Shown here: positions 16,933 to 27,050 of the stretch, in pieces
Layout: each line of letters starts with the position of its first letter
Position numbering within the stretch: the stretch's first letter is position 1
Assembly (NCBI RefSeq): GCF_000142805.1
Contig: NC_013081.1
Coordinates: forward strand, 1,054,001 to 1,118,000
Origin: Lachancea thermotolerans CBS 6340
Taxonomy: Eukaryota > Ascomycota > Saccharomycetes > Saccharomycetales > Saccharomycetaceae
DNA: 64,000 nucleotides
Direction of reading: 5' to 3'
Program-made: the position numbers and the translations under genes
Notes under the pieces: model-generated
The model's database searches: none
What the model was told of the DNA's origin: nothing
What the model saw: the letters and a program-made list of their open reading frames with translations, nothing else

Positions 16933-19900
16933 ATGACCACAGTAGACACCCTAGGGTGGAGCGTTCAGGACTGGCTAGCGTTCCATGCCAAAACCACGCC
17001 AGAGGCATCGCTGGCGGCGCTGAGCGCTCTTCTCAGCGCACAGAAGTGCGCACCACAGGATCCAGCTTGGATTTCGCTGGTTTCACCAGAACATCTAGAA
17101 CACCAATGGCGCATGCTACAAAGCAAGGGCGACAAGAAGAACCTGCCACTGTACGGTGTGCCAGTGGCAGTCAAAGACAACATCGACGCTGCGGGTTGCA
17201 ACACCACGGCTGCATGTCCAGCGTTTTCTTACACGCCCGAGCGTGACGCTAGCACAGTGGCGCTGCTCAGAGCTGCGGGTGCCATCGTAATTGGAAAAAC
17301 AAACCTCGATCAATTCGCGACAGGTCTGGTGGGCACCAGATCGCCTTACGGCAAAACACCGTGCGTTTTCAGCGACAAACACGTTTCTGGAGGCTCTTCT
17401 GCGGGCTCGGCGTCTGTTGTGGCTCGAGGGATTGTCCCACTGGCGCTGGGTACGGATACTGCTGGCTCTGGAAGAGTACCAGCAGCGCTCAACAACCTTA
17501 TCGGGCTCAAGCCTACTAAGGGCGTGTTTTCATGCGCTGGTGTCGTTCCTGCGTGCAAATCTTTGGACTGTGTGTCTATTTTCGCGCTCAACCTCGGAGA
17601 CGCTGAGAGGTGTTTCAAGGTCCTAGCGCAGTACGACCCTGACCATGACGAATACTCTAGAACTATGCCAGCCAACCCATTGCAGAAGTTCGCCAAAAAT
17701 GTCACAATCGCGATTCCTAAGGAGTTGCCATGGTATGATGAGAAAGAGAACTTTAAGCACTACGCTGCGGCCGTGAAAAATCTCGAAAAGACTGGCGCTA
17801 AAGTGGTGGAGCTCGATTTCGAGCCCCTGCTCGAGCTGGCGCGCTGTTTATACGAAGGCGCCTGGGTAGCCGAACGTTACGAAGCTACAAGAGACTTTTT
17901 CGCCACGAATCCCCCAGAGTCATCCTTGGACCCTACCGTAACCAAGATTATCAAGGGAGGTGCCAACTACAGTGCCGCTGATGCCTTCAAATTCGAGTAC
18001 AAAAGACAAGGAATCCTACAACGGGTGAACAAGGTTCTGGAGTCTATCGATGTTTTGTGTGTACCTACCTGCCCACACAATCCAACTTTTGAGCAGCTTG
18101 AAGCCATGCCAGTTGAAATGAACTCAAGACAAGGCACATGGACAAACTTCGTTAATCTTGCTGACATGGCTGCCCTCGCAGTGCCCTGCGGCTTCCGCTC
18201 AGACAAACTTCCTACCGGCATCACTTTAATTGGTAAGAAGTTCACAGACTATGCTCTATTGGATCTTGCCAACAGATACTTCAAAGTCGCATTCCCAAAT
18301 AGCTCAAGGACGTATGGTAAGTTTCTCTCAACCCCCATCACAACGCAAGACGAAATTGAGGGGCCATCTTTCTCTTCTTCCGATTCAATTAAACTTGCTG
18401 TCGTTGGTGCCCACCTCAAGGGTCTGCCGCTACACTGGCAGCTAGAGAAAGTTAACGCTCAATACCTCGGCTCTCCCAAAACATCACCAAATTATCGCCT
18501 CTACGCACTGCCCAAGAACGGCCCGGTTTTGAAGCCAGGTCTGAGAAGAATTGGGTCCGACGGCGGCGCCCAAATTCAACTTGAAGTGTACAGCGTGCCC
18601 AAGGACCAATTTGGTACTTTTATCTCTATGGTACCTGAGCCCCTGGGAATTGGTTCAGTCGAGCTAGAAAACGGCGAATGGGTCAAATCATTTATCTGTG
18701 AAGAATTCGGCTACGTTCAAAAAGGAACTGTGGATATCACAGAGCTTGGCAGTTTTAAAGTATATGTTGAAAAGTTAGCCAAGGAGGAAAGTGAAAAGAA
18801 GAAGCCTTTCGAAACCGTTTTAGTGGCTAACAGAGGTGAAATTGCCGTTCGCATCATGAAGACTTTGAAAAAGTTGAACATCAAATCAGTCGCCGTTTAT
18901 TCAGACCCCGACAAATACTCGCAACATGTCACTGATGCTGACATTTCAGTTCCTTTGAATGGAAGAACTGCGGCTGAAACATACCTTGATATTGAAAAAA
19001 TAATTGCTGCTGCTAAAGAGACAAAAGCTGAAGCCATTATTCCTGGCTATGGCTTCTTATCAGAAAATGCTGACTTTTCAGACAGATGCGCTGCTGAGGG
19101 TATAAACTTTGTCGGTCCCACTGGTGACGCCATCAGAAAGTTAGGTCTGAAGCATTCTGCGAGAGAAATTGCTGAAGAGGCCGGTGTTCCCCTGGTTCCA
19201 GGTTCCGACCTTGTCAAAACTCCTCAAGAAGCTAGAGAAATAGCGAAAAAGCTCGAATATCCCGTTATGGTAAAATCCACTGCTGGCGGTGGCGGTATTG
19301 GGTTACAGAAAGTGGATTCAGAGGAAGATATCGAACGAGTTTTTGAAACTGTTCAGCATCAGGGCCTTGCCTACTTTGGAGACTCTGGTGTATTTCTTGA
19401 AAGATTTGTGGAGAACGCTAGACATGTCGAGATTCAGTTGATGGGTGATGGCAATGGCAAAGCAATCGCTATCGGAGAGCGTGATTGTTCTTTGCAGCGC
19501 CGTAACCAAAAGGTCATCGAGGAAACTCCGGCGCCAAACCTGAGCGAGAAGACCAGAATGAGAATGAGAAAGGCATCTGAAAGCCTAGGATCTCTCCTGA
19601 ATTACAGATGCGCCGGTACAGTTGAATTTATTTATGATGAAAAGAGAGATGAATTTTACTTTTTAGAAGTGAACGCAAGGTTGCAGGTCGAGCATCCTAT
19701 CACCGAAATGGTTACAGGCCTCGACTTGGTTGAGTGGATGATTCTGATAGCCGCTGGAAATCCTCCTGACTTTGATGTTGAGATTCCTGCTTTTGGTGCC
19801 TCTATCGAAGCCCGTCTATACGCCGAGAACCCTGTGAAAGATTTCAGGCCCTCTCCTGGGCAACTAACTAACGTCCATTTCCCTAAGTGGGCAAGAGTTG

Positions 19901-22422
19901 ACACATGGGTCTCCAAGGGTACAACAGTTTCTGCTGAATATGATCCTACTCTGGCAAAAATTATTGTTCATGGAACTGATCGTGCAGACGCCATTGCTAA
20001 ATTGAACAAGGCTTTAAATGAAACTTCTATCTATGGTTGCATTACTAATATTGACTACTTGAGATCTATTGCGTCATCTGAGATGTTCAAAACTGCGAAA
20101 GTCGCCACTAAAGTGCTTGATTCTTTTGACTACAAGCCTTCTGCCTTTGAAATTACTGCCCCCGGTGCCTATACGACGGTTCAAGACTACCCAGGAAGAG
20201 TTCGCCACTGGAGGATAGGTGTACCACCATCTGGTCCTATGGACACCTACTCATTCAGACTTGCGAACAGAATAGTCGGAAATCATTACAAGGCTCCTGC
20301 AATTGAAATTACATTGAATGGTCCAAAAGTGCTATTCCACACCGAGGCCACCATTGCGATTACAGGTGGTACCGTGCCCTGCACTGTAAATGGTGAGTCT
20401 GTCCAACAAAACAAACCGATTATGGTCAAGAAGGGAGACCAGTTGTCCGTTGGGAAGTTCACCAGTGGATGCAGAGCCTACCTTGCGATCAGAGGCGGAA
20501 TTGACGTTCCTGAATACTTGGGATCAAGATCAACTTTTGCTCTCGGAAACATGGGTGGCTACAATGGTAGAGTTTTGAAGTTGGGTGACGTTTTGTTCCT
20601 CAATCAGCCAGAGCTCGCCTCCTCAGCTATTCCTGCTCCTATCTTTTCTCCTTCCGAGCCAGACGCCAGTTTGTTGCCTGCCATTCCTGATTCAAAGGAG
20701 TGGCGCATTGGTGTTACCTGCGGACCTCATGGCTCGCCAGATTTCTTCAAGCCAGAATCAGTTGAAGAATTTTTTGGCGACAAATGGAAGGTTCACTACA
20801 ACTCTAACAGATTTGGCGTTAGACTAATTGGACCAAAGCCAAAATGGGCTAGAAAGGATGGTGGCGAAGGTGGATTACATCCATCAAACGCACATGACTA
20901 CGTCTACTCTCTTGGTGCCATCAACTTTACGGGTGATGAACCTGTGATAATTACAGCTGATGGGCCTTCTCTAGGAGGATTTGTTTGTCAAGCTGTCGTT
21001 CCAGAGGCTGAACTATGGAAGGTCGGCCAAGTGAAACCTGGTGACTTTATTCAGTTTGTTCCAGTTTCTTATCAGTCTGCTAGATTGTTGAAAGAGTCTC
21101 AGGACCATGCCATTGAATCTTTTGAGAAGGGCGCACTCAAAAACTTAACTTCTGAGCTGGTTTTGCCTACTGCACAAAATCCCATTCTCGCGCAATTGCC
21201 AAAGTCTTCGGAATATTGTCCTAAGGTGACCTACCGTCAAGCGGGTGATCGTTATATCTTGGTCGAGTATGGGGAAAACGAAATGGATTTGAATATCTCC
21301 TACCGTGTCAACAGACTCATCAGCTTAGTTGAAGAGAACAAAACCGTGGGTATTGTTGAAATGTCACAGGGTGTGCGCTCGGTCTTGGTGGAATTTAACG
21401 GATACAAAATAACCCAGAGCTCTCTGCTGAAGACCTTGGTTGCTTACGAACAGGAAATCAAGTTTGACAAAAACTGGACTATCAAATCGAAGGTGTTCAA
21501 ATTACCTCTTGCTTTCGAGGATTCTGAAACATTGAACTGTGTAAAGCGTTACCAAGAGACCATTCGCTCCAAAGCGCCTTGGTTGCCAAACAACGTTGAC
21601 TTCATTGCTAACGTCAATGGCATTAAACATTCGGATGTCGAGCAAATGTTATACCACGCCAGATTTATGGTTTTGGGTCTTGGTGATGTCTTTTTGGGTG
21701 CCCCTTGCGCTGTTCCTTTGGACCCAACACACAGATTTTTAGGTTCCAAGTATAATCCTTCGAGAACTTACACAAAGAATGGTACTGTGGGTATTGGAGG
21801 TATGTACATGTGCATCTACGCCATGGACTCTCCAGGTGGTTACCAATTGGTGGGGCGGACTATCCCTATATGGGACAAGCTTCAACTTGGAGCTCACTCC
21901 GGGGACCACCCTTGGTTACTGACACCTTTTGACCAAGTTGAGTATTACCAGGTTACTGAAGAAGAACTGAACAAGTTCACCGAAGAATTTGAAAATGGCC
22001 AGTTCAAAGTGCAAATTGAAGAGACCGTATTTGACCACCATCAATATTCAGCATGGATAGAGGCTAACTCTGGTGCTATTGAAGAGTTCCAAAAGAAGCA
22101 GAAAGGAGAAAAGGCAGAAGAGTTCGCGAAGCTGATTCGTGAGGCCGATGCTGAGCTAGCAAAAGCACCTGCTGCCTCGAGCTCTGTTGATGAGGAATTC
22201 CCCGAAGACGCAGAGATGGTTTACTCTGAGTACTCAGGGCGGTTCTGGAAACCTATGGTTTCTGCAGGTGACACAGTGAAGGCAGGTGACGGTTTGATCA
22301 TTGTTGAAGCCATGAAGACTGAGATGATCGTTCCCGCTCCTAAAGGTGGCAAGGTTTTGAAGGTTGTTCACAACAATGGCGATATGGTTGAAGCAGGGGA
22401 TGTTGTTGCAGTTATTCAGTAA
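16933..22422 (+). CDS. DUR1,2: Dur1,2 urea amidolyase (urea carboxylase + allophanate hydrolase)
   Basis: This biotin enzyme carboxylates urea to allophanate with ATP and bicarbonate, then hydrolyses allophanate to ammonia and CO2, so urea can serve as nitrogen source. At 1829 residues it is essentially the S. cerevisiae length (1835). Domains in order are: amidase-type allophanate hydrolase (about 1-600) with catalytic Lys81, the GGSS motif at 153-156 and Ser179 in TAGSG; biotin carboxylase (about 630-1075) with the Gly-rich ATP loop KSTAGGGGIG; a KipA/KipI-like carboxyltransferase (about 1080-1690); and a C-terminal biotinyl domain with biotin Lys in VEAMKTEM. No breaks are seen. Orientation opposite FTH1 matches YBR208C. 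Confidence 0.98.
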   Translation: MTTVDTLGWSVQDWLAFHAKTTPEASLAALSALLSAQKCAPQDPAWISLVSPEHLEHQWRMLQSKGDKKNLPLYGVPVAVKDNIDAAGCNTTAACPAFSYTPERDASTVALLRAAGAIVIGKTNLDQFATGLVGTRSPYGKTPCVFSDKHVSGGSSAGSASVVARGIVPLALGTDTAGSGRVPAALNNLIGLKPTKGVFSCAGVVPACKSLDCVSIFALNLGDAERCFKVLAQYDPDHDEYSRTMPANPLQKFAKNVTIAIPKELPWYDEKENFKHYAAAVKNLEKTGAKVVELDFEPLLELARCLYEGAWVAERYEATRDFFATNPPESSLDPTVTKIIKGGANYSAADAFKFEYKRQGILQRVNKVLESIDVLCVPTCPHNPTFEQLEAMPVEMNSRQGTWTNFVNLADMAALAVPCGFRSDKLPTGITLIGKKFTDYALLDLANRYFKVAFPNSSRTYGKFLSTPITTQDEIEGPSFSSSDSIKLAVVGAHLKGLPLHWQLEKVNAQYLGSPKTSPNYRLYALPKNGPVLKPGLRRIGSDGGAQIQLEVYSVPKDQFGTFISMVPEPLGIGSVELENGEWVKSFICEEFGYVQKGTVDITELGSFKVYVEKLAKEESEKKKPFETVLVANRGEIAVRIMKTLKKLNIKSVAVYSDPDKYSQHVTDADISVPLNGRTAAETYLDIEKIIAAAKETKAEAIIPGYGFLSENADFSDRCAAEGINFVGPTGDAIRKLGLKHSAREIAEEAGVPLVPGSDLVKTPQEAREIAKKLEYPVMVKSTAGGGGIGLQKVDSEEDIERVFETVQHQGLAYFGDSGVFLERFVENARHVEIQLMGDGNGKAIAIGERDCSLQRRNQKVIEETPAPNLSEKTRMRMRKASESLGSLLNYRCAGTVEFIYDEKRDEFYFLEVNARLQVEHPITEMVTGLDLVEWMILIAAGNPPDFDVEIPAFGASIEARLYAENPVKDFRPSPGQLTNVHFPKWARVDTWVSKGTTVSAEYDPTLAKIIVHGTDRADAIAKLNKALNETSIYGCITNIDYLRSIASSEMFKTAKVATKVLDSFDYKPSAFEITAPGAYTTVQDYPGRVRHWRIGVPPSGPMDTYSFRLANRIVGNHYKAPAIEITLNGPKVLFHTEATIAITGGTVPCTVNGESVQQNKPIMVKKGDQLSVGKFTSGCRAYLAIRGGIDVPEYLGSRSTFALGNMGGYNGRVLKLGDVLFLNQPELASSAIPAPIFSPSEPDASLLPAIPDSKEWRIGVTCGPHGSPDFFKPESVEEFFGDKWKVHYNSNRFGVRLIGPKPKWARKDGGEGGLHPSNAHDYVYSLGAINFTGDEPVIITADGPSLGGFVCQAVVPEAELWKVGQVKPGDFIQFVPVSYQSARLLKESQDHAIESFEKGALKNLTSELVLPTAQNPILAQLPKSSEYCPKVTYRQAGDRYILVEYGENEMDLNISYRVNRLISLVEENKTVGIVEMSQGVRSVLVEFNGYKITQSSLLKTLVAYEQEIKFDKNWTIKSKVFKLPLAFEDSETLNCVKRYQETIRSKAPWLPNNVDFIANVNGIKHSDVEQMLYHARFMVLGLGDVFLGAPCAVPLDPTHRFLGSKYNPSRTYTKNGTVGIGGMYMCIYAMDSPGGYQLVGRTIPIWDKLQLGAHSGDHPWLLTPFDQVEYYQVTEEELNKFTEEFENGQFKVQIEETVFDHHQYSAWIEANSGAIEEFQKKQKGEKAEEFAKLIREADAELAKAPAASSSVDEEFPEDAEMVYSEYSGRFWKPMVSAGDTVKAGDGLIIVEAMKTEMIVPAPKGGKVLKVVHNNGDMVEAGDVVAVIQ

Positions 22423-22524
22423 CTTTCCGACGTTAGAGGTGGTGTATTATGAAATAGCTTTATGTACTATAAGATTGCGGCCATTGGCCGCGTTATTATG
22501 CAGAGGGAATGTAATATTCATAGC

Positions 22525-23838
22525 CTATGTGTGTGTAGTGGTAATAGCGCCCGGGAAGCCTTGGATCAAAGGAGAAGAACTAACCTGACTCTCTTTGGAC
22601 GGCCTCCTTCCAACAGCACTATCAACAGGCATTGCAGAAGACCCCAGTGCATAGCGGCGAAGATCTAGCGCTTTTTTCGTTATGTTGAGTCTCTTTTGGA
22701 TACGTCTTTTCTGTAGTCTAAGCGGTAAGAAGGGAATGTAGCCGCGTTTTTCCTCTATTGCCAGCGTTTTAATGGCGCCTATCACAATTAACCAGTACAC
22801 GTTGTAGGCCAGAACAGAGCTATATGTTGCACTGTTGGTCCACCCGAAAATGGCTGTCAGAATCATCCATAAACCGTCCGTCTCTCCGTTGCAGCAGTTA
22901 ACATGCCAGATTGAGCGCGATATATCGTAAGACCCGGGGCCGCTTCCAACTTCGCTCATATCTTGGCCGTTGCATAGATCCACATATCTCTGAACCTCAA
23001 ACTGCCAAACTCCCTTGGAGAACAGCCCTGCTGCTATAATGTAAAGAAAGCATGTGGTGACCACAAGACTTATCTGCAACGAAAAGGATCCTGAAGATTT
23101 GAAAAAGAAGTACCCGAATACCGAGCTGATCAGTGTGGCGGTTAGCATGGAGAGAGGGATTGACGAAAGTGGTTGATCAATTCCTATTCCACCAATGAAG
23201 ACGACTGCTTCCAAGCCTTCTCTAAGAGAAGTGACAAAAGGCAAAATAAACAAAGCGTATTTCTCCGTAAACTTCACGGTTTTCTGACCCGTTTCTTGTA
23301 ATATTTTGCCATGGTCTGAGTAGATAATAGTAGCCAGTTTCACTCTGAACTTCTCTCTGAGCTTACCCATTCTCATGAAGAACAAACCCATGATAGAGAT
23401 GATCAAGGAAGCCACGGTACTGAGGATGCCTTCGTAGTAGTGTTCACTGGCCGACCACAGATCTGTACCGATTATGTAAAATGCAACGATAAATGCTCCT
23501 CCCACTAACAAACAGCACAGCAGTCCCAAGGCGCCACCAGACAAGATTTGAATCTTAAGCTTACGGTACAACTGACGGTTGTCGAACTCGACGCTCGAGT
23601 GGCTGGAAGACCCATCGGCGGGACTTGAAGCAGCCGCCACTTCTTCTTCCTCGACTGTCAGCCTCGTACCTTCGTGCGGACCATCCACTTCGGTAACAGA
23701 AACATTTTCTTCTTCCTCAGATAACAGAGCTTGCTTTACGATTGTTAACAAAATGGAGATGATGACAATTATCTCCAGCGACTCCCTCAGGAAAATGAAA
23801 AATATTTGGAAAGAGAACACGTCTTCGAAGTTCGCCAT
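22525..23838 (-). CDS. FTH1: Fth1, vacuolar high-affinity iron permease
   Basis: This iron permease works with a multicopper oxidase (Fet5 in S. cerevisiae) to export iron from the vacuole. The 437-residue protein has about seven membrane helices and two REXXE iron-binding motifs, RESLE (18-22) and REGLE (206-210). An acidic cytosolic loop lies near 41-70, and the conserved segment NGQDMSEVGSGPGSYDIS is present. It resembles Fth1 more than the plasma-membrane paralogue Ftr1, and its place next to DUR1,2 matches YBR207W. The start is the ATG giving MANFEDVFSF; upstream in-frame sequence has no ATG. No oxidase gene lies nearby. Confidence 0.95.
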   Translation of the reverse strand: MANFEDVFSFQIFFIFLRESLEIIVIISILLTIVKQALLSEEEENVSVTEVDGPHEGTRLTVEEEEVAAASSPADGSSSHSSVEFDNRQLYRKLKIQILSGGALGLLCCLLVGGAFIVAFYIIGTDLWSASEHYYEGILSTVASLIISIMGLFFMRMGKLREKFRVKLATIIYSDHGKILQETGQKTVKFTEKYALFILPFVTSLREGLEAVVFIGGIGIDQPLSSIPLSMLTATLISSVFGYFFFKSSGSFSLQISLVVTTCFLYIIAAGLFSKGVWQFEVQRYVDLCNGQDMSEVGSGPGSYDISRSIWHVNCCNGETDGLWMILTAIFGWTNSATYSSVLAYNVYWLIVIGAIKTLAIEEKRGYIPFLPLRLQKRRIQKRLNITKKALDLRRYALGSSAMPVDSAVGRRPSKESQVSSSPLIQGFPGAITTTHT

Positions 23839-24115
23839 ATCCGCCAAATTACTATCCTCAAAGGGCCCGTAACGCTCAAAAGTTGTGACGCAACCTGTTT
23901 TCCAGAGTAAAGTTTCCTCTCGCCTTTTATATTATAATCGTCCACAATCCTTTAACTAATTAACTTTGTTGTTGTAGGTGCAATCATTTAGGACGAAACA
24001 AAGTTTAATATACGCGACAAAGTCAAAGGGCAATCACGAGATCAAGCGCGTAAACACACCTGAGATAAAAAGGGCTCCCATAGTTAATCCATGTTAAGTC
24101 GGAACTCAGAGCGTT

Positions 24116-25288
24116 TCATACTTTGGGAGTGTGTCTCTCTGTCAGTGTCATTTTCTGTAGTCTGTGAAGCCTTCTTACACTGTACGTGAATATGATAGCC
24201 ATAGAAATGACAGAGACGGTTGTGACAAGAACAAACCCCACGTTCCCCTCTTCGATGTAGTTTTCTAGGTTCATACCGTAAAGCGAGGCGACATAAAGTG
24301 CGCTTCCCAAGGCTAGAAGGCCAATGCTGAAACGTAGGCCTAAGAGCATGAGCTGGTTGCGGTTCGAATCAAGAATGATGTTGATAATTTCCTCTGTTGT
24401 CCTGACGTCAGAGATTGCACTGCCAATTGTTTGAACTACTTCCCCAACATGTGCATAGTACGTCTCAAGTAGCATCTCGATTTCTGCGTGGTCCTTTTCG
24501 TCGCGGTATATCCCCATCTTTTTGCTCGTCAAATACATCTCGCATAAAACATCGTCTTGTTCCAACAAGTCGTCTATCATTTCACCCATTAGTGTAACCT
24601 TCTTGTAGAAGATACTCAGCTTTTTATTTTGAACCAGCAAAAATCGCAGCTTATCTCGCGTTATACCTGTTTCCAGGTCTTGCAGGATGCCTCGTGTCAC
24701 GGTAAGGTTCACTTTCATCTCCGCGGTAAGGTTTGAAAGCGCAGATATAAAGATGGACTCAAGTGCCCGGAACTCGTAAGGCAAAGGGTCTTTTGTTATA
24801 CCGTTTCCGTCCTGGTTCCGCAGCCTCATTCGGAGATCATTGACAAAGTCTCTGTGTGGCCGCGACTCGAGTGAATGGCCCACTTGATCAAACAAAATAA
24901 CATTATCGCTTTTCACTAGGGCTCTTATAGTGAGCAAACTGATGAGTATACTGTTTTCACGCACTAAGATAATGGGAACCAGATCGTTCTTTCTTGATTT
25001 CTCGATTTTTCTTAGATCTCGCGGCAGTAAACCATGCTTGTAGATCAAATCTTCCCTTCTGACTTCCAATGACGGCGTCCCTAAGTTTCCCTGTGAGTCC
25101 AATATAGTACAGCGCAACGTATCGCCACTGTCGTTGTAAAGGGACTTGTTGCGTTGAGCTAAGTTCTTTTGCAACAAAATGGCGGCTGTCGACGTCGATT
25201 GAGTCCTAACCGATGTAGCACATCTAATTCTGGGAAGAACACGCGAGGGCACAATTTTTAGCCTCCCAAATATATGACTGAGGAGCAT
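24116..25288 (-). CDS. MFM1: Mfm1/Mrs2-type mitochondrial Mg2+ channel (CorA family)
   Basis: This is an inner-membrane magnesium channel subunit of the CorA/Mrs2 family. A long helical N-domain with presequence precedes two C-terminal membrane helices, and the selectivity motif Y-GMN is seen in LYGMNLENYIEEG. The start at 25288 gives a 390-residue product whose first residues (MLLSHIFGRLKIVPSRVLPR) form a classical import presequence. An upstream in-frame ATG at 25381 would add a hydrophobic, uncharged-looking extension and is less likely. S. cerevisiae Mfm1 (YPL060W, 413 aa) is next to GRX5, matching this position, although Mrs2 is a close paralogue and sequence alone does not separate them. 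Confidence 0.88.
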   Translation of the reverse strand: MLLSHIFGRLKIVPSRVLPRIRCATSVRTQSTSTAAILLQKNLAQRNKSLYNDSGDTLRCTILDSQGNLGTPSLEVRREDLIYKHGLLPRDLRKIEKSRKNDLVPIILVRENSILISLLTIRALVKSDNVILFDQVGHSLESRPHRDFVNDLRMRLRNQDGNGITKDPLPYEFRALESIFISALSNLTAEMKVNLTVTRGILQDLETGITRDKLRFLLVQNKKLSIFYKKVTLMGEMIDDLLEQDDVLCEMYLTSKKMGIYRDEKDHAEIEMLLETYYAHVGEVVQTIGSAISDVRTTEEIINIILDSNRNQLMLLGLRFSIGLLALGSALYVASLYGMNLENYIEEGNVGFVLVTTVSVISMAIIFTYSVRRLHRLQKMTLTERHTPKV

Positions 25289-25525
25289 CGCGCGCGTTTC
25301 TGTTCCAGCTCTCAAGTGTGAATCCATCACAAATAATGTGACCAAAGAAATTACGTGAATCGTGGTACTGATGAAGAACATCTCAAAAATCAAAAAGGCC
25401 TCCTAAGAAAGCAGAATACTCGAAGTATACGTGGGAGTTGAAACAAAGTGGCCTGTCTAAGGCGCTCTTACTATACATAACTATTATGAACAGATCCCAA
25501 AAAGTGCTCGAGACTCCGGTTGCTA

Positions 25526-26767
25526 TCAGGCAGAATTTACCCCAGGAGGGAAGCTCAGCTTCTGGGCCTCAAAGTACTTCCTTGTGCAGAAGTAGTAGTC
25601 ATACCAAGTGACATCGTCCTCAGGATTACATGTACATTGATTCTGTAGCCTGATGTTCTCTTCGACTGGGCAAGAATAGAAGTCAGGGTGGTAGTAGCCG
25701 AACCCATCAAAGAAGTGAAGCTCACTTTTGTCCAGGAATAGAGCTGCAGCAATGGAGTGAACAGGGGCGTCACCCCAGCGCTCGTAGAAGAATCCACCAG
25801 ACTTGTCAAGGTAGTTAAAGTAAGCCTGGTAAGCTTCAGATCTCCAAAATTCCAACGATCCGACTTCGAAATTTGACCAGAAGTGACACATGTTGTATGT
25901 TTCGCCCTTGTCGTTGGAGACAAAATCCAGAAGATTGTTTTTGTTAACAAAACCCGGGTTCTCTTTCATAAATTGTTTTGTTGTATCCCAGAGCGTGGGG
26001 ATCGTGGCCTCGTATTCGCTCAAAGAGAGGATAAACCCGTACTTCTTTTTGTTCTCCTTCATAAACTTGAAAACATCATAGTGAATATCGCAAAAGAAGC
26101 GGATTTCGGGCTCGACACGCCAGTAATATTCGTAGTCCTTCAGAAGTTCATGCTGGAAAAAAAATCCTGACTCAAAACGGCACATGTGGCGGTAAGGAAC
26201 AGAATCTCCATATATGATGTCTTGAGCTACCATTTTTGCTCGACTTTCTGCTGCCCTGTCCTCGTCGATCCAGCTAGGGACTGACCAATGTTCTTCAGGA
26301 ATGAGGCCGTACTTTGTCTCACCAGAAACAAGTGCACTGGTGACCCTTTTGAATTCTTCTGTGAAAGGCTTGTCATTAAGAAAAACCCAGTCGTAGTGAA
26401 AGCGACGGTTGAAACGGTCTTCAACGTGTCTGATCGAACCTACTAAATCCCACAAGTCCGAGTTTCGGGCCAGTGTGACAAACGTAGCTTTTTCTCGAGT
26501 CCCGTCGTTTTCTGGATATTGCACTTTTTGAACTTTGTCTGCATGTGGCTTTTCAAGTGTTTTTGGATCAATCACATTAAGGCTGTTCGGTACCCTCAAG
26601 GAGCTTGACTTGTTTGCAAACGCAGTCCGAGAAGGAGGTGTGTGTAGGACGAAAAGAATGCATAAGGTGGCCACCAAACCTGCGAAAACCACCCTAATGG
26701 GGCGCTGGTACTTTTTTACAAGTACCGCAGACTTTGGCATAAGCTTTTTTCTTGGGGGAAGAGCCAT
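25526..26767 (-). CDS. KTR3: Ktr3-type alpha-1,2-mannosyltransferase (GT15)
   Basis: This Golgi type II membrane enzyme of the KRE2/MNT1 family extends O- and N-linked mannose chains using GDP-mannose. The 413-residue product (S. cerevisiae Ktr3 404) has a short cytosolic basic tail, a signal anchor near residues 24-43, a stem, and the catalytic domain. GT15 signatures include FLNDKPFTEEFK, YYWRVEPEIRFFCDI with the catalytic Glu, HFWSNFE, and the C-terminal FDGFGYYHPDFYSCP. Its position between FTH1 and LDH1 matches YBR205W, which guides the choice among KTR paralogues. Confidence 0.9.
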   Translation of the reverse strand: MALPPRKKLMPKSAVLVKKYQRPIRVVFAGLVATLCILFVLHTPPSRTAFANKSSSLRVPNSLNVIDPKTLEKPHADKVQKVQYPENDGTREKATFVTLARNSDLWDLVGSIRHVEDRFNRRFHYDWVFLNDKPFTEEFKRVTSALVSGETKYGLIPEEHWSVPSWIDEDRAAESRAKMVAQDIIYGDSVPYRHMCRFESGFFFQHELLKDYEYYWRVEPEIRFFCDIHYDVFKFMKENKKKYGFILSLSEYEATIPTLWDTTKQFMKENPGFVNKNNLLDFVSNDKGETYNMCHFWSNFEVGSLEFWRSEAYQAYFNYLDKSGGFFYERWGDAPVHSIAAALFLDKSELHFFDGFGYYHPDFYSCPVEENIRLQNQCTCNPEDDVTWYDYYFCTRKYFEAQKLSFPPGVNSA

Positions 26768-27050
26768 TGTTTGGGAAGAAGTCGTTCAGGTTTATTAAGT
26801 CCTTTTGAGCTTCGCCTCCTGTAATAGTTTCAGGCCAGTATCAAAGCGAAGTCTTTAGAGGTGCGCTGCCAAGTGAACCGTGCAAAAATCTGTTTATGGA
26901 CTATAGTGGACAACAAGCTCTGACCGCTAATGAGACTTGTTTTTTATGTCTTCAATGCCAATCGGTATTATGTGATGGGCTAACAGGGTTGCGAACCAAA
27001 AGTTCAATCCAGTATCTGCTTTGTAAAATCTATCAACAATGCATAATGTT

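Noticed and set aside
22525-23838. Assignment of the permease to FTR1
   Set aside because: The position next to DUR1,2, the acidic loop and the NGQDMSEVG segment fit FTH1 better.
24116-25381. Upstream ATG at 25381 as the MFM1 start
   Set aside because: It would add a hydrophobic stretch lacking early basic residues, whereas Met at 25288 begins a typical import presequence. Not fully excluded.
26990-27015. Possible tRNA at the GTTCAATCC motif
   Set aside because: No pairing for a T-stem or acceptor stem around it.
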